This document shows, piece after piece, positions 1 through 8,867 of a stretch of 64,000 nt of DNA. The notes beneath the pieces are model-generated. The model was not told where the DNA came from, searched no databases, and saw nothing but the letters and a program-made list of their open reading frames with translations. Within the stretch, counting starts at the first letter, position 1. Every line of letters starts with the position of its first letter. Source of the stretch: Bordetella genomosp. 8 (lineage in GTDB: Bacteria > Pseudomonadota > Gammaproteobacteria > Burkholderiales > Burkholderiaceae_B); the NCBI RefSeq assembly GCF_002119685.1, contig NZ_CP021108.1:4526001-4590000 (forward strand). The letters run 5' to 3'. The position numbers and the translations under genes were made by a program.

Positions 1-83
1 CTGGCAGCGTCCCATGCATTTGGCAACCGAAGCGGACTGGTGTTGCGATGCAATTGGCGGAAATTCTCGACAGCATTGGACAT
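1..83 (-). CDS. ICL/PEPM-family protein, N-terminal 27 codons (partial)
   Basis: Only the start of this gene is in the window; it runs off the left edge. ATG at 83 on the minus strand is preceded by GGAGAACGAA. The visible peptide begins MSNAVENF and reads LHRNTSPLRLPNAWDAA, the characteristic N-terminus of the isocitrate lyase/phosphoenolpyruvate mutase family, whose members cleave or rearrange C-C or P-C bonds of small 2-oxo or hydroxy acids. It lies 93 bp downstream of the outer-membrane efflux gene on the same strand and could be co-transcribed with it. The substrate cannot be inferred from this fragment. Confidence 0.75.
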   Translation of the reverse strand, partial: MSNAVENFRQLHRNTSPLRLPNAWDAA

Positions 84-176
84 TTCGTTCTCCTGAAAAG
101 ATGTGTGATGATGCAAGGTCTGTCTCTGTTCGAGTAGCAGATAAAAAAGCGAGAGATTTTGCGCAGATCGGGCCAA

Positions 177-1646
177 CTAGTTGATGTTCTTCGCCAAAGC
201 GACTGTCGACTCCCAGCCGCCCCCAAACGCCCGGAACACCCCGACCGCTGCACGAGCTGCATTAGCGCGATTGGCATCGAGTTCGTCACGCGCCGCAAGT
301 AGCTGTCGATCCGCATCAAGCACATCGGTGAGCGTGATCGAACCTGCACGATATGCACGTTCAGAGAGATCCCGTGCTCTGACTAGTGACTCCACCTGGT
401 CCTGCAGCTGCGCCACATGGATCTGAGTTTGGCTCAGGCCGACCAGCGCATTTTCAACATCCTCGGCTGCTCGTAGGACGGACTGCTTATAGACCGCTAG
501 CGCCTCGGCATTCGAACCACGAGCCTGCGCGACCTCGGCATCGACCTTGCCAGAATCGAAGAGCCTCCAGCGCAGTCCCACTCCTCCGGCCGCTTGGAAT
601 GCACTTGAGGTAAACAAATGGCCGCTCATGCTATCGAAACCGAGGAGTCCAGACAGGGAAATCTTCGGGTAGTAATCAGAGATCGCGACACCGATTCGTT
701 CGTTGGATGCGGCGAGTCGCCGTTCCGCCGCGATGATGTCAGGCCGTCGCCGTAACAGCTCGACAGGCTCGCTGTCGGCCGGAATCGCGGGAATGCTCGG
801 TATCGCCTTTGCTTGACTTAGATCTTTGGCGTAGGTTCCGGGCTGCACGCCCATAAGAACATCCAGGCGATTCAACTGTTGCTCCAACGCGATTCGTAGT
901 GGAGGCACAGTCGCGCGGGCCGATTTCAACAAGGCCTCAGCCTGCGCCACTTCCAGACCCTGCGCCGCACCCGCGGCGTAGCGGCGCTGAACGAGCTGCA
1001 GGAGCTGTTCATCCACTTTTATCTGCTCTTGAGCGATGGCCAGGCGGGCTTGATAACCCCGGACCTGGAGGTATGAGTCGGCGGCATCGGCTGCGACCAT
1101 CACTCGCGTTCCCGCCTGGTCGGCCTCTGCGGCTGTCGCCTCGGCCTCCGCTGCGGCCGCGCCACGCCGTACACCTCCAAAGAGATCCAGCTCCCAGCTC
1201 GCCGCCGGACCTATGGAGACGTCATGCACGTCTCGTTTGAATCCGGGGCTACCGCTCGCGATCGTACCGATGGGCCCACGTAAGCTCTGATGGGTGGCAC
1301 TAGCTGAGCCGCCGAGATCGACAGTGGGTAGCAGCTGCGCACCAGCGCCAGATGCGACGGCGCGAGCTTGACTCACACGTGCTATCGAAGCGGCCAGATC
1401 GAGGTTCTGTGCCAGTGCTCGCTGGATAATCGTCACCAACATCGGGTCATCGAATCCAGTCCACCAACGATCCAGCGCGGGAGCAGAGGATGAGCCCGCT
1501 GCGGAGACAAGCGAAGCATTGTGAAACGGCATCAGCTTGGTATCTGGAGCTTTATAGTCCGGACCGACAGCACATCCGGCAAGGATCAAACTAAGCAACA
1601 GGCTGCTCAGCGCCATTTTGGGAGCGATTTGAATTGAGCGTTTCAT
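177..1646 (-). CDS. RND efflux outer-membrane lipoprotein (NodT/OprM family)
   Basis: Outer-membrane channel of a tripartite efflux pump, 489 aa. The N-terminus MKRSIQIAPKMALSS leads into a lipobox (LILAGC, then AVGPDY), so it is a lipoprotein cleaved before Cys; the VGPDYKAPD sequence is typical of the NodT family. Two outer-membrane efflux repeats follow, with RRPDIIAAERRL and DLFGGVRRG seen in these proteins. The chosen ATG at 1646 has GGAGAGAAGC upstream and overlaps the pump stop codon as ATGA, indicating translational coupling. The frame stays open far upstream inside the pump gene, but that extension is antisense-like noise. Last gene of the adaptor-pump-channel operon. Confidence 0.93.
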   Translation of the reverse strand: MKRSIQIAPKMALSSLLLSLILAGCAVGPDYKAPDTKLMPFHNASLVSAAGSSSAPALDRWWTGFDDPMLVTIIQRALAQNLDLAASIARVSQARAVASGAGAQLLPTVDLGGSASATHQSLRGPIGTIASGSPGFKRDVHDVSIGPAASWELDLFGGVRRGAAAAEAEATAAEADQAGTRVMVAADAADSYLQVRGYQARLAIAQEQIKVDEQLLQLVQRRYAAGAAQGLEVAQAEALLKSARATVPPLRIALEQQLNRLDVLMGVQPGTYAKDLSQAKAIPSIPAIPADSEPVELLRRRPDIIAAERRLAASNERIGVAISDYYPKISLSGLLGFDSMSGHLFTSSAFQAAGGVGLRWRLFDSGKVDAEVAQARGSNAEALAVYKQSVLRAAEDVENALVGLSQTQIHVAQLQDQVESLVRARDLSERAYRAGSITLTDVLDADRQLLAARDELDANRANAARAAVGVFRAFGGGWESTVALAKNIN

Positions 1647-4600
1647 GCTTCTCTCCAGGAATCGGATGCTTTCTTGGTACGGTTGCCGAGCTTGCGAACG
1701 ATCGTGTAAAGGGCTGGAGTGAATAACAGGCCAAATGCCGTCACGCCTATCATCCCAAAGAACACAGTGGTTCCTAGCGATTGACGCATTTCCGCTCCCG
1801 CACCGTGAGCTATTACAAGCGGCGCCACACCCGCGATAAAGGCAAAGGAGGTCATCAAGATCGGGCGCAGCCGCACTTGCGCAGCATGCACTGCCGCATC
1901 TTCGGCTTTGACGCCATCCTCTTCTTGCCGCTGTTTGGCGAACTCGACGATCAAGATAGCGTTCTTGGCTGCCAATCCCACCAGCACTACAAAGCCGATT
2001 TGAGCGAGGATGTCGATTGGCATGCCGCGGATATTCAGTCCAGCGGCGGCGGCCAACAAACACATCGGCACGATCAACACAATGGCGAGCGGCGTCGTCC
2101 AGCTCTCATATTGGGCGGCCAGCACAAGAAACACGAACAAGGCTGAGGCTGCGAAGATCACCAGTGTCGGCGTTCCATGTTGCTTCTGCTGATAAGCCAG
2201 GTCGGTCCATTCATATGTGACGCCAGCCGGGAGAACTTCCTTCGCGATCTGTTCCATGCGATCCATCGCGGTGCCCGAGGAGACACCGGGAGCAGCTGCG
2301 CCTAGGACCTCAGATGCCGGATGCAGGTTGTAGCGCGGCACCCGATAAGGCGTAGTCTCATCTCTGAACGTCGCAACCGTACCGATAGGCACCATGTCAC
2401 CGTTAGCATTACGCGCTTTCAGCCGTGCGATGTCTTCTTTGGTCCTACGGAACTCCTCATCGCCCTGAACGAAGACCTGATAGGTGCGCCCTAGATAGTT
2501 GAAGTCATTGACATATTGCGAGCCGAGATAAAGCTGCATTGTTGAAAAGACGTCCGTGGTCGTCAAACCAACTTTCTCAGCTTTCAAGCGATCGACATCC
2601 GCGAAAACCGATGGCGAGCCCGCGTTGAACAGCGTGAAAACGCCGCCGAATGTCTTGTCTTTGTTTGCCGCGGCAACCAAGGCATTAGTGGCTTGTGCCA
2701 AGGCATGAGGTCCCAGGCCAGCACGGTCTTCCAGCATCAGCTTGAATCCGCCGGCGGCACCCAGTCCCTGCACCGCTGGAGGCTGTATGACCGCAACATA
2801 AGCGTCTTTGATGACCGACAGTCGCTGGCGCAACGTCTGAACCATTGAGGCAGCCGTCACACCCGGCATATGCTCACCGTAGAGAGAAGGAAGAGAGGTA
2901 AATACCGTTCCTACGTTAGGTGCCACGGTGGACGTAGCCACATCGAACCCAGCCGTCGGGGACGTGTGTTTTACGCCTGGGGTATTCAGTGCGATGTCGT
3001 TCACTTCGCGCACTACCTTGTCCGTCCGCGCCAAGCTAGAGCCCGGTGGCAGTTGGACAATCACAGCGAGATAACCGATGTCCTGATCCGGGATGAAGCC
3101 GGTGGTCATCTGGGACATTTGAAACCCTGTCGCACCGATCAAGCCGACGTAGACCACACCTACCAGCGCTGTCGCCCGTACGAGACGCGCAGTGAGCCGG
3201 CCGAACTTTGTGGATAGCCATTCAAAGCCCGAGTTGAAGCGATCGAATGCTGGCTGCACGAAACGCGCGACTCGTCCGCTCGAATGGTGAGCATCCGATT
3301 TATGGGCTTTCAACAGGACTGCCGCTAGCGCCGGGCTAAGGGTGAGAGAAACGAAGCAAGATATCAGGGTTGATGCCGCGATAGTGATCGCGAATTGCTT
3401 GAAGAACAGCCCCGAGATGCCCGAGATGAACGCGGCCGGTACGAATACGGCACACAGCGTGAGCGCGATAGCGATCAGTGCACCCGATACTTCGTCCATC
3501 GTACGATGAGCCGCTTCGCGCGGAGACATACCCAACGCCATATTGCGTTCGATGTTTTCCACCACCACAATCGCGTCGTCTACGACGATCCCCACGGCAA
3601 GCACTAGGCCGAAAAGCGAGAGGTTGTTGATCGATGCGTCAAACAAGGCGAGGAAAGTGAATGTGCCGATCAGCGAGATTGGGATGGCTACAACCGGAAT
3701 GATCGTCGCACGCCAATTCTGCAAGAACACGAACACCACCACTACAACCAGCAGGATCGCCTCCAGGATGGTCTGGATGACTTCCTCGATCGAGTACGTC
3801 ACAAAATTGGTCGGATCGTAGATTTTGATGTAATCGATGCCCGGCGGGAAACTCTTCTTGAGCTCGGCCATCTTGTCCCACACTGCATGCTGCACCTCAA
3901 CGACGTTCGCACCCGGCGTGGCGATGACCCACCACGGAGCGGAAACGTTGCGGTCTGCGTAAGCAATGGAGCCATAGTCGGTCGAGCCCAACTCGACGCG
4001 CCCAATGTCACTGATCCGAGTGACCCGGCCCTGCTTGTCCGACTTGACGATGACGTTGCCGAATTCTTCAGGCGTTGAGAGGCGACCAAGGGCCTCCACG
4101 TTTATCTGATAGGCTGCATCGTTCGCCACAGGAGGCTGGTTGAGGCTACCTGCCGAAACTTGCGCATTTTGGGCGCGAAGGGCCGCCAGAATCTCGTTCG
4201 CATTGATGTTGTACGACGCTGCTTTATCCGGATCGACCCAGATTCGCATCGCATACCGCCGCTCACCCAAGGTCCAGAAATCCGCAACCCCAGGTAAGCG
4301 AGCAATTTCGTCTCGAACCCCGAGCATGTAGTTGGACATGTATTCGGCGCTACGCGAGCCATCAGGCGAATATATGTGCACACCCAAGAGCAACGCTTGA
4401 ATCGTCTTCTTGACCTGAACGCCCTGTAATTGCACTTCTTGGGGCAGGCGCGACAGCGTGTCGTCCACTCGACTCCGTGTATGCAGCAGCGCTTTGTCGG
4501 GATCTGTGCCGATCTTAAAGATCACTGTGATGGTGAGTTGACCATTGCCGGTCGATTGACTACTGATGTAGTCCATGCTTTCCACGCCGTTGATGGCTTG

Positions 4601-4804
4601 TTCGAGCGGCGTTGCGACGCTTTTCGCGATCGTCTGCGCAGATGCGCCCGGATAAGACGCCGTGATCTGTATCGTCGGTGGAACTATGTCCGGATATTGA
4701 GCGACGGGCAAAAAAAACATCGTCGCCAGGCCGCACAAAGCCACGAAGATGTTGATCACCGTCGCGAACCGAGGACGATCAATGAAGAAATGAGTGAGTT
4801 TCAT
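1643..4804 (-). CDS. RND multidrug efflux pump, HAE1 (AcrB/MexF-like) subunit
   Basis: Inner-membrane proton/drug antiporter, 1053 aa, normal for HAE1 pumps. It opens MKLTHFFIDRPRFA, the usual N-terminal amphipathic segment before TM1. The TM4 proton-relay pair is intact in GIVVDDAIVVVENIE (around residue 405), and the TM10 lysine is present in GLAAKNAILIVEFAKQR. Two large periplasmic loops and about twelve TM segments are evident. It lies 14 bp after the adaptor gene and overlaps the channel gene by 4 bp. By family knowledge it exports hydrophobic drugs, biocides or solvents, but the sequence does not identify the substrate. Confidence 0.96.
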   Translation of the reverse strand: MKLTHFFIDRPRFATVINIFVALCGLATMFFLPVAQYPDIVPPTIQITASYPGASAQTIAKSVATPLEQAINGVESMDYISSQSTGNGQLTITVIFKIGTDPDKALLHTRSRVDDTLSRLPQEVQLQGVQVKKTIQALLLGVHIYSPDGSRSAEYMSNYMLGVRDEIARLPGVADFWTLGERRYAMRIWVDPDKAASYNINANEILAALRAQNAQVSAGSLNQPPVANDAAYQINVEALGRLSTPEEFGNVIVKSDKQGRVTRISDIGRVELGSTDYGSIAYADRNVSAPWWVIATPGANVVEVQHAVWDKMAELKKSFPPGIDYIKIYDPTNFVTYSIEEVIQTILEAILLVVVVVFVFLQNWRATIIPVVAIPISLIGTFTFLALFDASINNLSLFGLVLAVGIVVDDAIVVVENIERNMALGMSPREAAHRTMDEVSGALIAIALTLCAVFVPAAFISGISGLFFKQFAITIAASTLISCFVSLTLSPALAAVLLKAHKSDAHHSSGRVARFVQPAFDRFNSGFEWLSTKFGRLTARLVRATALVGVVYVGLIGATGFQMSQMTTGFIPDQDIGYLAVIVQLPPGSSLARTDKVVREVNDIALNTPGVKHTSPTAGFDVATSTVAPNVGTVFTSLPSLYGEHMPGVTAASMVQTLRQRLSVIKDAYVAVIQPPAVQGLGAAGGFKLMLEDRAGLGPHALAQATNALVAAANKDKTFGGVFTLFNAGSPSVFADVDRLKAEKVGLTTTDVFSTMQLYLGSQYVNDFNYLGRTYQVFVQGDEEFRRTKEDIARLKARNANGDMVPIGTVATFRDETTPYRVPRYNLHPASEVLGAAAPGVSSGTAMDRMEQIAKEVLPAGVTYEWTDLAYQQKQHGTPTLVIFAASALFVFLVLAAQYESWTTPLAIVLIVPMCLLAAAAGLNIRGMPIDILAQIGFVVLVGLAAKNAILIVEFAKQRQEEDGVKAEDAAVHAAQVRLRPILMTSFAFIAGVAPLVIAHGAGAEMRQSLGTTVFFGMIGVTAFGLLFTPALYTIVRKLGNRTKKASDSWREA

Positions 4805-4818
4805 GGTCGAGCTCCGCT

Positions 4819-6054
4819 TCAGCCTTGGCTCGATGCCAGTTTGATGGCGCCGTCCCGAGGCGCCACTTTTGCGCCAGGAGCTGCCATGGGAATCCCTTCG
4901 ATGATCACCTTGTCGGTGGGTGAGAGACCGGCCTGGATAACTCGCAATCCGTCACGCAGGTCACCGAGCTGGACATGCTTGGGGACCACCGTGTTATCCG
5001 GCCCGAGCGTCAGGACCATTCGCTCGGATTGGTCGGCCAGAACAGCTGAGTCCGGCACCAACAAAGCGGGGACTGCAGCAGAGTAAGGCAGGCGAACACG
5101 AGCAAAGGCACCTGGCGTCATGAGTAGATCAGGATTCGAAACCACGGCTCGCGCGTGGATGGTGCCGCTGCTACGATCCAAAGTGTTGTCGAGAAAATTC
5201 AGCCTGCCCTCGCGCTCATAGCGCTTCTCATCGCTCAACGAAATCTCGACCTTGTTCTCCAGCTGTGCCTGCCCCTTAGGCTGCGACCGCATAAACCTCA
5301 TGTAGTCGGCCTCGCTCATGTCGAAATTCAGATAAACGGGGTCTAACGACACCAGCGTGGCCAACAGCGTTGTCGGGCTACTCGCTCCTCGGCTACCAGC
5401 CACCAAATTCCCCACGGATACTTGGTGCGTCCCGATCCGACCGGTGAAGGGCGCGGCGATCTTCGTGTGGTCCAGATCAAATTGAGCATCGCGGATGGAC
5501 GCTTTGGCGGCGTCCACCGAGGCTTGGGCCTCACGCTTTTCAGCAGCTCGCTGATCGACGTTCTGCGCACTGCCCGCATCACCGCGCTGAAGTGTCTGAG
5601 CGCGAACCAGTTCTCGTGTGGCGAGCTCTAGACGTGCATTGGCAGTCGCGAGTTGTGCCGTAGCCTGGCTGAGCTTGATCTCGTAGGGAACTGGGTCAAT
5701 AACAAACAGCACGTCCCCTTTTTTAACGACGTCACCATCCTTGAAACGAATGTCGGTGAGCGTTCCACCGACTTGGGCACGGAGTTCGACCCGGTTTACC
5801 GCTGCAAACTGACCGAGGAATCCAAGCCGCGGCTCGATGTTGCGTTGTAACGGCAGCGCAACCGAGACGGTCGGCAGTGCTACAGCGACAGGTGCATTTG
5901 CCGCTGATGACTCGGAAAGATGCCAGGCGACGCCAGCCGCCACCAGCGCCGTGAGCGCAACGATCGACGTCGCGCGAAGTCTCTTGCTCTGCTTGGCGGG
6001 CCGCACTCGGATGCTGGATGGGAGTTCTACGACCCGCTCGATGCTGTCTTTCAT
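4819..6054 (-). CDS. RND efflux periplasmic adaptor (HlyD/MFP family)
   Basis: Membrane-fusion protein, 411 aa, linking pump and outer-membrane channel. One N-terminal hydrophobic anchor (IVALTALVAAGVAWHL, about residues 31-46) follows a basic cytoplasmic stretch. The order is then a first lipoyl half (AQVGGTLTDIRFKDGDVVKKGDVLFVIDP), an alpha-helical hairpin rich in Ala, Gln and Glu, a second lipoyl half (TKIAAPFTGRIGTHQVSVGNLV) and beta-barrel and membrane-proximal domains. There is no lipobox. It is the first gene of the minus-strand efflux operon and faces tetR across a 382-bp control region. Confidence 0.94.
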   Translation of the reverse strand: MKDSIERVVELPSSIRVRPAKQSKRLRATSIVALTALVAAGVAWHLSESSAANAPVAVALPTVSVALPLQRNIEPRLGFLGQFAAVNRVELRAQVGGTLTDIRFKDGDVVKKGDVLFVIDPVPYEIKLSQATAQLATANARLELATRELVRAQTLQRGDAGSAQNVDQRAAEKREAQASVDAAKASIRDAQFDLDHTKIAAPFTGRIGTHQVSVGNLVAGSRGASSPTTLLATLVSLDPVYLNFDMSEADYMRFMRSQPKGQAQLENKVEISLSDEKRYEREGRLNFLDNTLDRSSGTIHARAVVSNPDLLMTPGAFARVRLPYSAAVPALLVPDSAVLADQSERMVLTLGPDNTVVPKHVQLGDLRDGLRVIQAGLSPTDKVIIEGIPMAAPGAKVAPRDGAIKLASSQG

Positions 6055-6436
6055 GGTGATCCTCTTTCAATTTGGTGATGTCGACATTGCGTGTTCAAGG
6101 AAGACGGTGCTGGCGATACGTCTCTGGATCCTTCGTGCGCTCACGTGCTGTTCAGCCGCAGCCCAACGGTTAGAGTATCGGTTGACGCTATCTGGACGTA
6201 ATGATGCTTGTCGTACTCTAAAAATGCAATGGTTAGAGTATGGTTTATTACTATCAATGCTGTGTTCCGGTAGAGCCTTCCTATTTCGCGCTGGTTTCTG
6301 CCTACAGGACACCGGCTTAGATATCGGCTTGACACTAAACAGCATTTTTTAGATAATTGTGACCATCTAACTGCCAGCGTCATCGTGCAGGGTCGGCCAT
6401 CGCTGCGCTAAGCAGCCATGGTTACTGGAGCGAGAT
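6055..6436. promoter_or_regulatory. Divergent control region between efflux operon and tetR
   Basis: This 382-bp gap holds no gene. The 8-mer TTAGAGTA occurs at 6170-6177 and 6233-6240, and its reverse complement TACTCTAA at 6214-6221, so the last two form an inverted repeat with an 11-nt spacer. A near-consensus plus-strand promoter (TTGACA 6329-6334, 17-nt spacer, GATAAT 6352-6357) points to tetR, and its -10 lies inside a TTAGAT/ATCTAA inverted repeat (6349-6354 and 6365-6370). The gap is A+T-richer than the genes. It is the likely operator zone for the TetR protein. Confidence 0.6.
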
Positions 6437-7093
6437 ATGAAGAAGTCGAGAGCTGAAGTAGCTGAAACCCGGAACCGGATCGTCGATTCGGCTTCGCGGT
6501 TGTTCAAAAGCCAAGGGATCGAAAGCACCGGGATATCGGAGATCATGGCGGCGGCCGGACTGACTCCCGGTGGGTTTTATCGTCATTTCCCCTCTAAGGA
6601 GGCACTGGTCGCGGTGGCCTGTGCTTCCAGCATGGAAGTCTTGGTGGAGTCTGCCGAGACCGCGTCCGAAGGTGGAGCTGAGTCCTTTCTAAGGCACCTG
6701 GAAGATTTCCTCTCAGCTGAATACCGAGACGACACGCTGGGAGGCTGCCCATTGGTGGCTATGGGCAGTGAACTGGTGCGTTCCAATCCTGATACGCGCA
6801 AGGCGGCATCCGATGGCTTCCAAAAGCTCACGGACATCATCGCCAAGTGGATGCCAGTGGGCGACGCTTCCAAGGCAAAGGACGCCGCGATCTTCACGCT
6901 AATTTCGATGATCGGCGCGGTCACGATGTCGCGAGTCGTGGACGATCCCGAACTCTCGAATCGGATCCTGCTCGTGACCAAGGAACGACTTGGTAGCGGT
7001 GCGACACCGATCGAGAAGGTGGAACGGCGAAGCGACGAGGGGCCTGCTATCGAGTCAAATCCTTGGATATCCTTAGTGATGGAGGGCTCATGA
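6437..7093 (+). CDS. TetR-family transcriptional regulator
   Basis: Probable repressor of the divergent efflux operon, 218 aa. The N-terminal TetR HTH spans about residues 10-57 (TRNRIVDSASRLFKSQGIES, then ISEIMAAAGLTPGGFYRHFPSKEAL), followed by an all-helical ligand/dimer domain. ATG at 6437 is preceded by GAGCGAGAT. Its stop overlaps the next start as ATGA (7090-7093), so the alkyltransferase downstream is translationally coupled. Divergence from the RND operon and the repeated TTAGAGTA motifs between them fit a local repressor. The inducer is unknown. Confidence 0.9.
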   Translation: MKKSRAEVAETRNRIVDSASRLFKSQGIESTGISEIMAAAGLTPGGFYRHFPSKEALVAVACASSMEVLVESAETASEGGAESFLRHLEDFLSAEYRDDTLGGCPLVAMGSELVRSNPDTRKAASDGFQKLTDIIAKWMPVGDASKAKDAAIFTLISMIGAVTMSRVVDDPELSNRILLVTKERLGSGATPIEKVERRSDEGPAIESNPWISLVMEGS

Positions 7094-7611
7094 ACACCGT
7101 GCGCAAAACAATGCCATCACCCGTGGGGGCGCTCACACTGGTGGCGAGGGCATCCAAACTCGTAGCCATCCTTTGGGAGAACGAACGCCCGGGTCGTGTG
7201 CTGCTTGGACCGACGCATGAGGCGAGCGATGATCCAACTCTGCTGGAAGTAGAGAGACAGTTGGAAGAATATTTCTCTGGTCAGCGCTATCGTTTTGACC
7301 TCCAGCTGGATTTCGACGGGACCGAGTTTCAGAAGAAGGTCTGGACGGCGTTGCTCGACATTCCTTACGGAGAAACTTGCTCCTATGCAGACATCGCGAT
7401 GAGAATTGGCAATGCGACTGCCGTTCGGGCTGTCGGCGCAGCCAATGGCCGCAATCCGATCTCGATCATCGCGCCGTGTCACCGCGTAATCGGGTCATCG
7501 GGTGCTTTGACGGGCTATGCCGGTGGGCTGGAGGCGAAACAAACTCTGCTCACATTGGAGCGCGCCCGGATAGTCACACAAGCACAGACGAAGCTTGCCT
7601 TAGTGGCGTAG
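7090..7611 (+). CDS. ogt: Methylated-DNA--protein-cysteine S-methyltransferase
   Basis: Suicide DNA repair protein, 173 aa, that takes alkyl groups from O6-alkylguanine. The alkyl-acceptor motif PCHRV is present with Cys130, preceded by the arginine-finger/recognition helix AVRAVGAANGRNP and followed by GYAGGLEAK. It has an Ogt/Ada-C-type N-terminal subdomain (SPVGALTLVA). An upstream in-frame start at 7063 exists inside tetR, but ATG 7090 has GGAGGG at 7081-7086 and makes the 4-nt ATGA overlap, so it is preferred. A repair enzyme behind the repressor of an efflux pump is unusual and suggests joint response to a toxic electrophile (inference). Confidence 0.93.
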   Translation: MNTVRKTMPSPVGALTLVARASKLVAILWENERPGRVLLGPTHEASDDPTLLEVERQLEEYFSGQRYRFDLQLDFDGTEFQKKVWTALLDIPYGETCSYADIAMRIGNATAVRAVGAANGRNPISIIAPCHRVIGSSGALTGYAGGLEAKQTLLTLERARIVTQAQTKLALVA

Positions 7612-7754
7612 CCGCTCTAGGTACGAGGTATCGCCAAGGCGCATTGGTATGCAGCGGTTAGCGGCCGGCTTATGGTTCAGCAGTGGGCAAGTCCAAGTGT
7701 CTCCTCGTAGCCGAGAGCCTGTATTTAGCCCATAAATTTCTGCCGGCCGCGCAA

Positions 7755-8867
7755 CTAGTCATCGACAAGGTTAGGCCGCCTGTTAATCACGAGCGACTTG
7801 AATGCCGCATGGAGCGTGGGGGATAGCGTGTCTGGATACGCTCTCGTCTGACGGATGAGAGACAGCACGCGCATCATGTCGTCCGCGATCTCGTGGTCCA
7901 CGCTCCAAAGGTCCGTGAGATCAAAGCCACCGCAACTGGTCGCGTTCCACCACGCGAGAAGAAAATCCGCGACGCGCTTACTTTGCCCCGTGTACTGCTC
8001 CGCAATTTTGATTAGCCGCCAGAGTGCGTCGATGCCCTCCTGGCGCATCGCGGGGTCCGCCTGCTCACGACGCACCTGTGCCTCCCTGTCGCGCCTGCGT
8101 TGTAGCTCCGCTTGCGCGGAAGCCATCACCTGCGGATCCGATTTGCGCAAAGGCACTGGTTTCGCCTCTTTCGCCCCTCTACGGATATTCTTAACCGCAG
8201 TGCGCGTGGGCTTCGCATCAGTCTTGGTCAACAATGCTTCCACCGCTGCAGGTGCGTCGCGGTGGGCGCTGGCGAGCTCGTTGGCCAATGTGACATCCTG
8301 GACCTTACCAGTCACCACGGCTTGAGCGACAGGGTCAGGCAGTGAGAGCATGCGAACATGTTGACTCACCCAGGCCTTGGATTTGCCGAGCATTCCGGCG
8401 ACATCCGTCTGCGTCATGCCTTCGGAGAGCTTGCGCCCGATGAAGTCTGCGATCTCGCGCGCAGTTAAATTCTCGCGCTGAACGTTTTCGATGACTTGGT
8501 CGATGTCGTCAAAGTCCGGGTCTACGAATGCCGGAACCTGCGTCAGTCCTGCGACCCCAGCGGCGCGGAAACGGCGGTGCCCATGGTTAATAACAAAATG
8601 ACCTGGCATGGTGGGATGAGGACGCAGCGAAATCGGCGACTTAATGCCCTTCTTCTTGATCGACGCGGCCAGCTCCTCGATGCTCTCGGCGCTGAATCCG
8701 GGGTTCTCATCCGTCCGAGAGTTCCCTTCGTCTTCGTGAATCACGGCCGGATCGATGTAGGCCGGTTCGCCGGCGGTACGTATCGGTGCATCCAGCATGG
8801 ACGCCAGATCGCCGAGTCCTGCCAGGTCAATGCCAGCGTCACCTTCGGGTTTAGCGGCTAAACTCAT
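7755..8867 (-). CDS. korB: KorB-type ParB-family partition/repressor protein
   Basis: DNA-binding partner of a ParA/IncC ATPase, 370 aa. The ParB N-domain is seen at about residues 36-132 with NHGHRRFRAA at 94-103 and IENVQRENLTAREIADFI. The HTH is at about 151-174 (MTQTDVAGMLGKSKAWVSQH), and a KorB-like middle region follows (GKVQDVTLANELASAH, then TRTAVKNIRR). This order and wording resemble IncP plasmid KorB, though the C-terminus does not resemble the RK2 dimerisation domain. It overlaps incC by 4 nt. Codons 2-6 encode a perfect TTTAGCGGCTAAA site (8850-8862), the RK2 KorB operator consensus, within the gene's own start. Confidence 0.88.
   Translation of the reverse strand: MSLAAKPEGDAGIDLAGLGDLASMLDAPIRTAGEPAYIDPAVIHEDEGNSRTDENPGFSAESIEELAASIKKKGIKSPISLRPHPTMPGHFVINHGHRRFRAAGVAGLTQVPAFVDPDFDDIDQVIENVQRENLTAREIADFIGRKLSEGMTQTDVAGMLGKSKAWVSQHVRMLSLPDPVAQAVVTGKVQDVTLANELASAHRDAPAAVEALLTKTDAKPTRTAVKNIRRGAKEAKPVPLRKSDPQVMASAQAELQRRRDREAQVRREQADPAMRQEGIDALWRLIKIAEQYTGQSKRVADFLLAWWNATSCGGFDLTDLWSVDHEIADDMMRVLSLIRQTRAYPDTLSPTLHAAFKSLVINRRPNLVDD
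8850..8862. promoter_or_regulatory. KorB-type operator inside korB start
   Basis: TTTAGCGGCTAAA is an exact match to the RK2 KorB binding consensus TTTAGCSGCTAAA. It covers korB codons 2-6 next to the incC/korB overlap. It could be a transcription-silencing or CTP-clamp loading site. Function is inferred from the match and from the korB gene in place. Confidence 0.75.

Noticed and set aside
7661-7750. GCGGCCGGC/GCCGGCCGC inverted pair, 72 bp apart
   Set aside because: Arms are perfect but too far apart for a terminator hairpin, with no T-run; probably chance in G+C-rich DNA.
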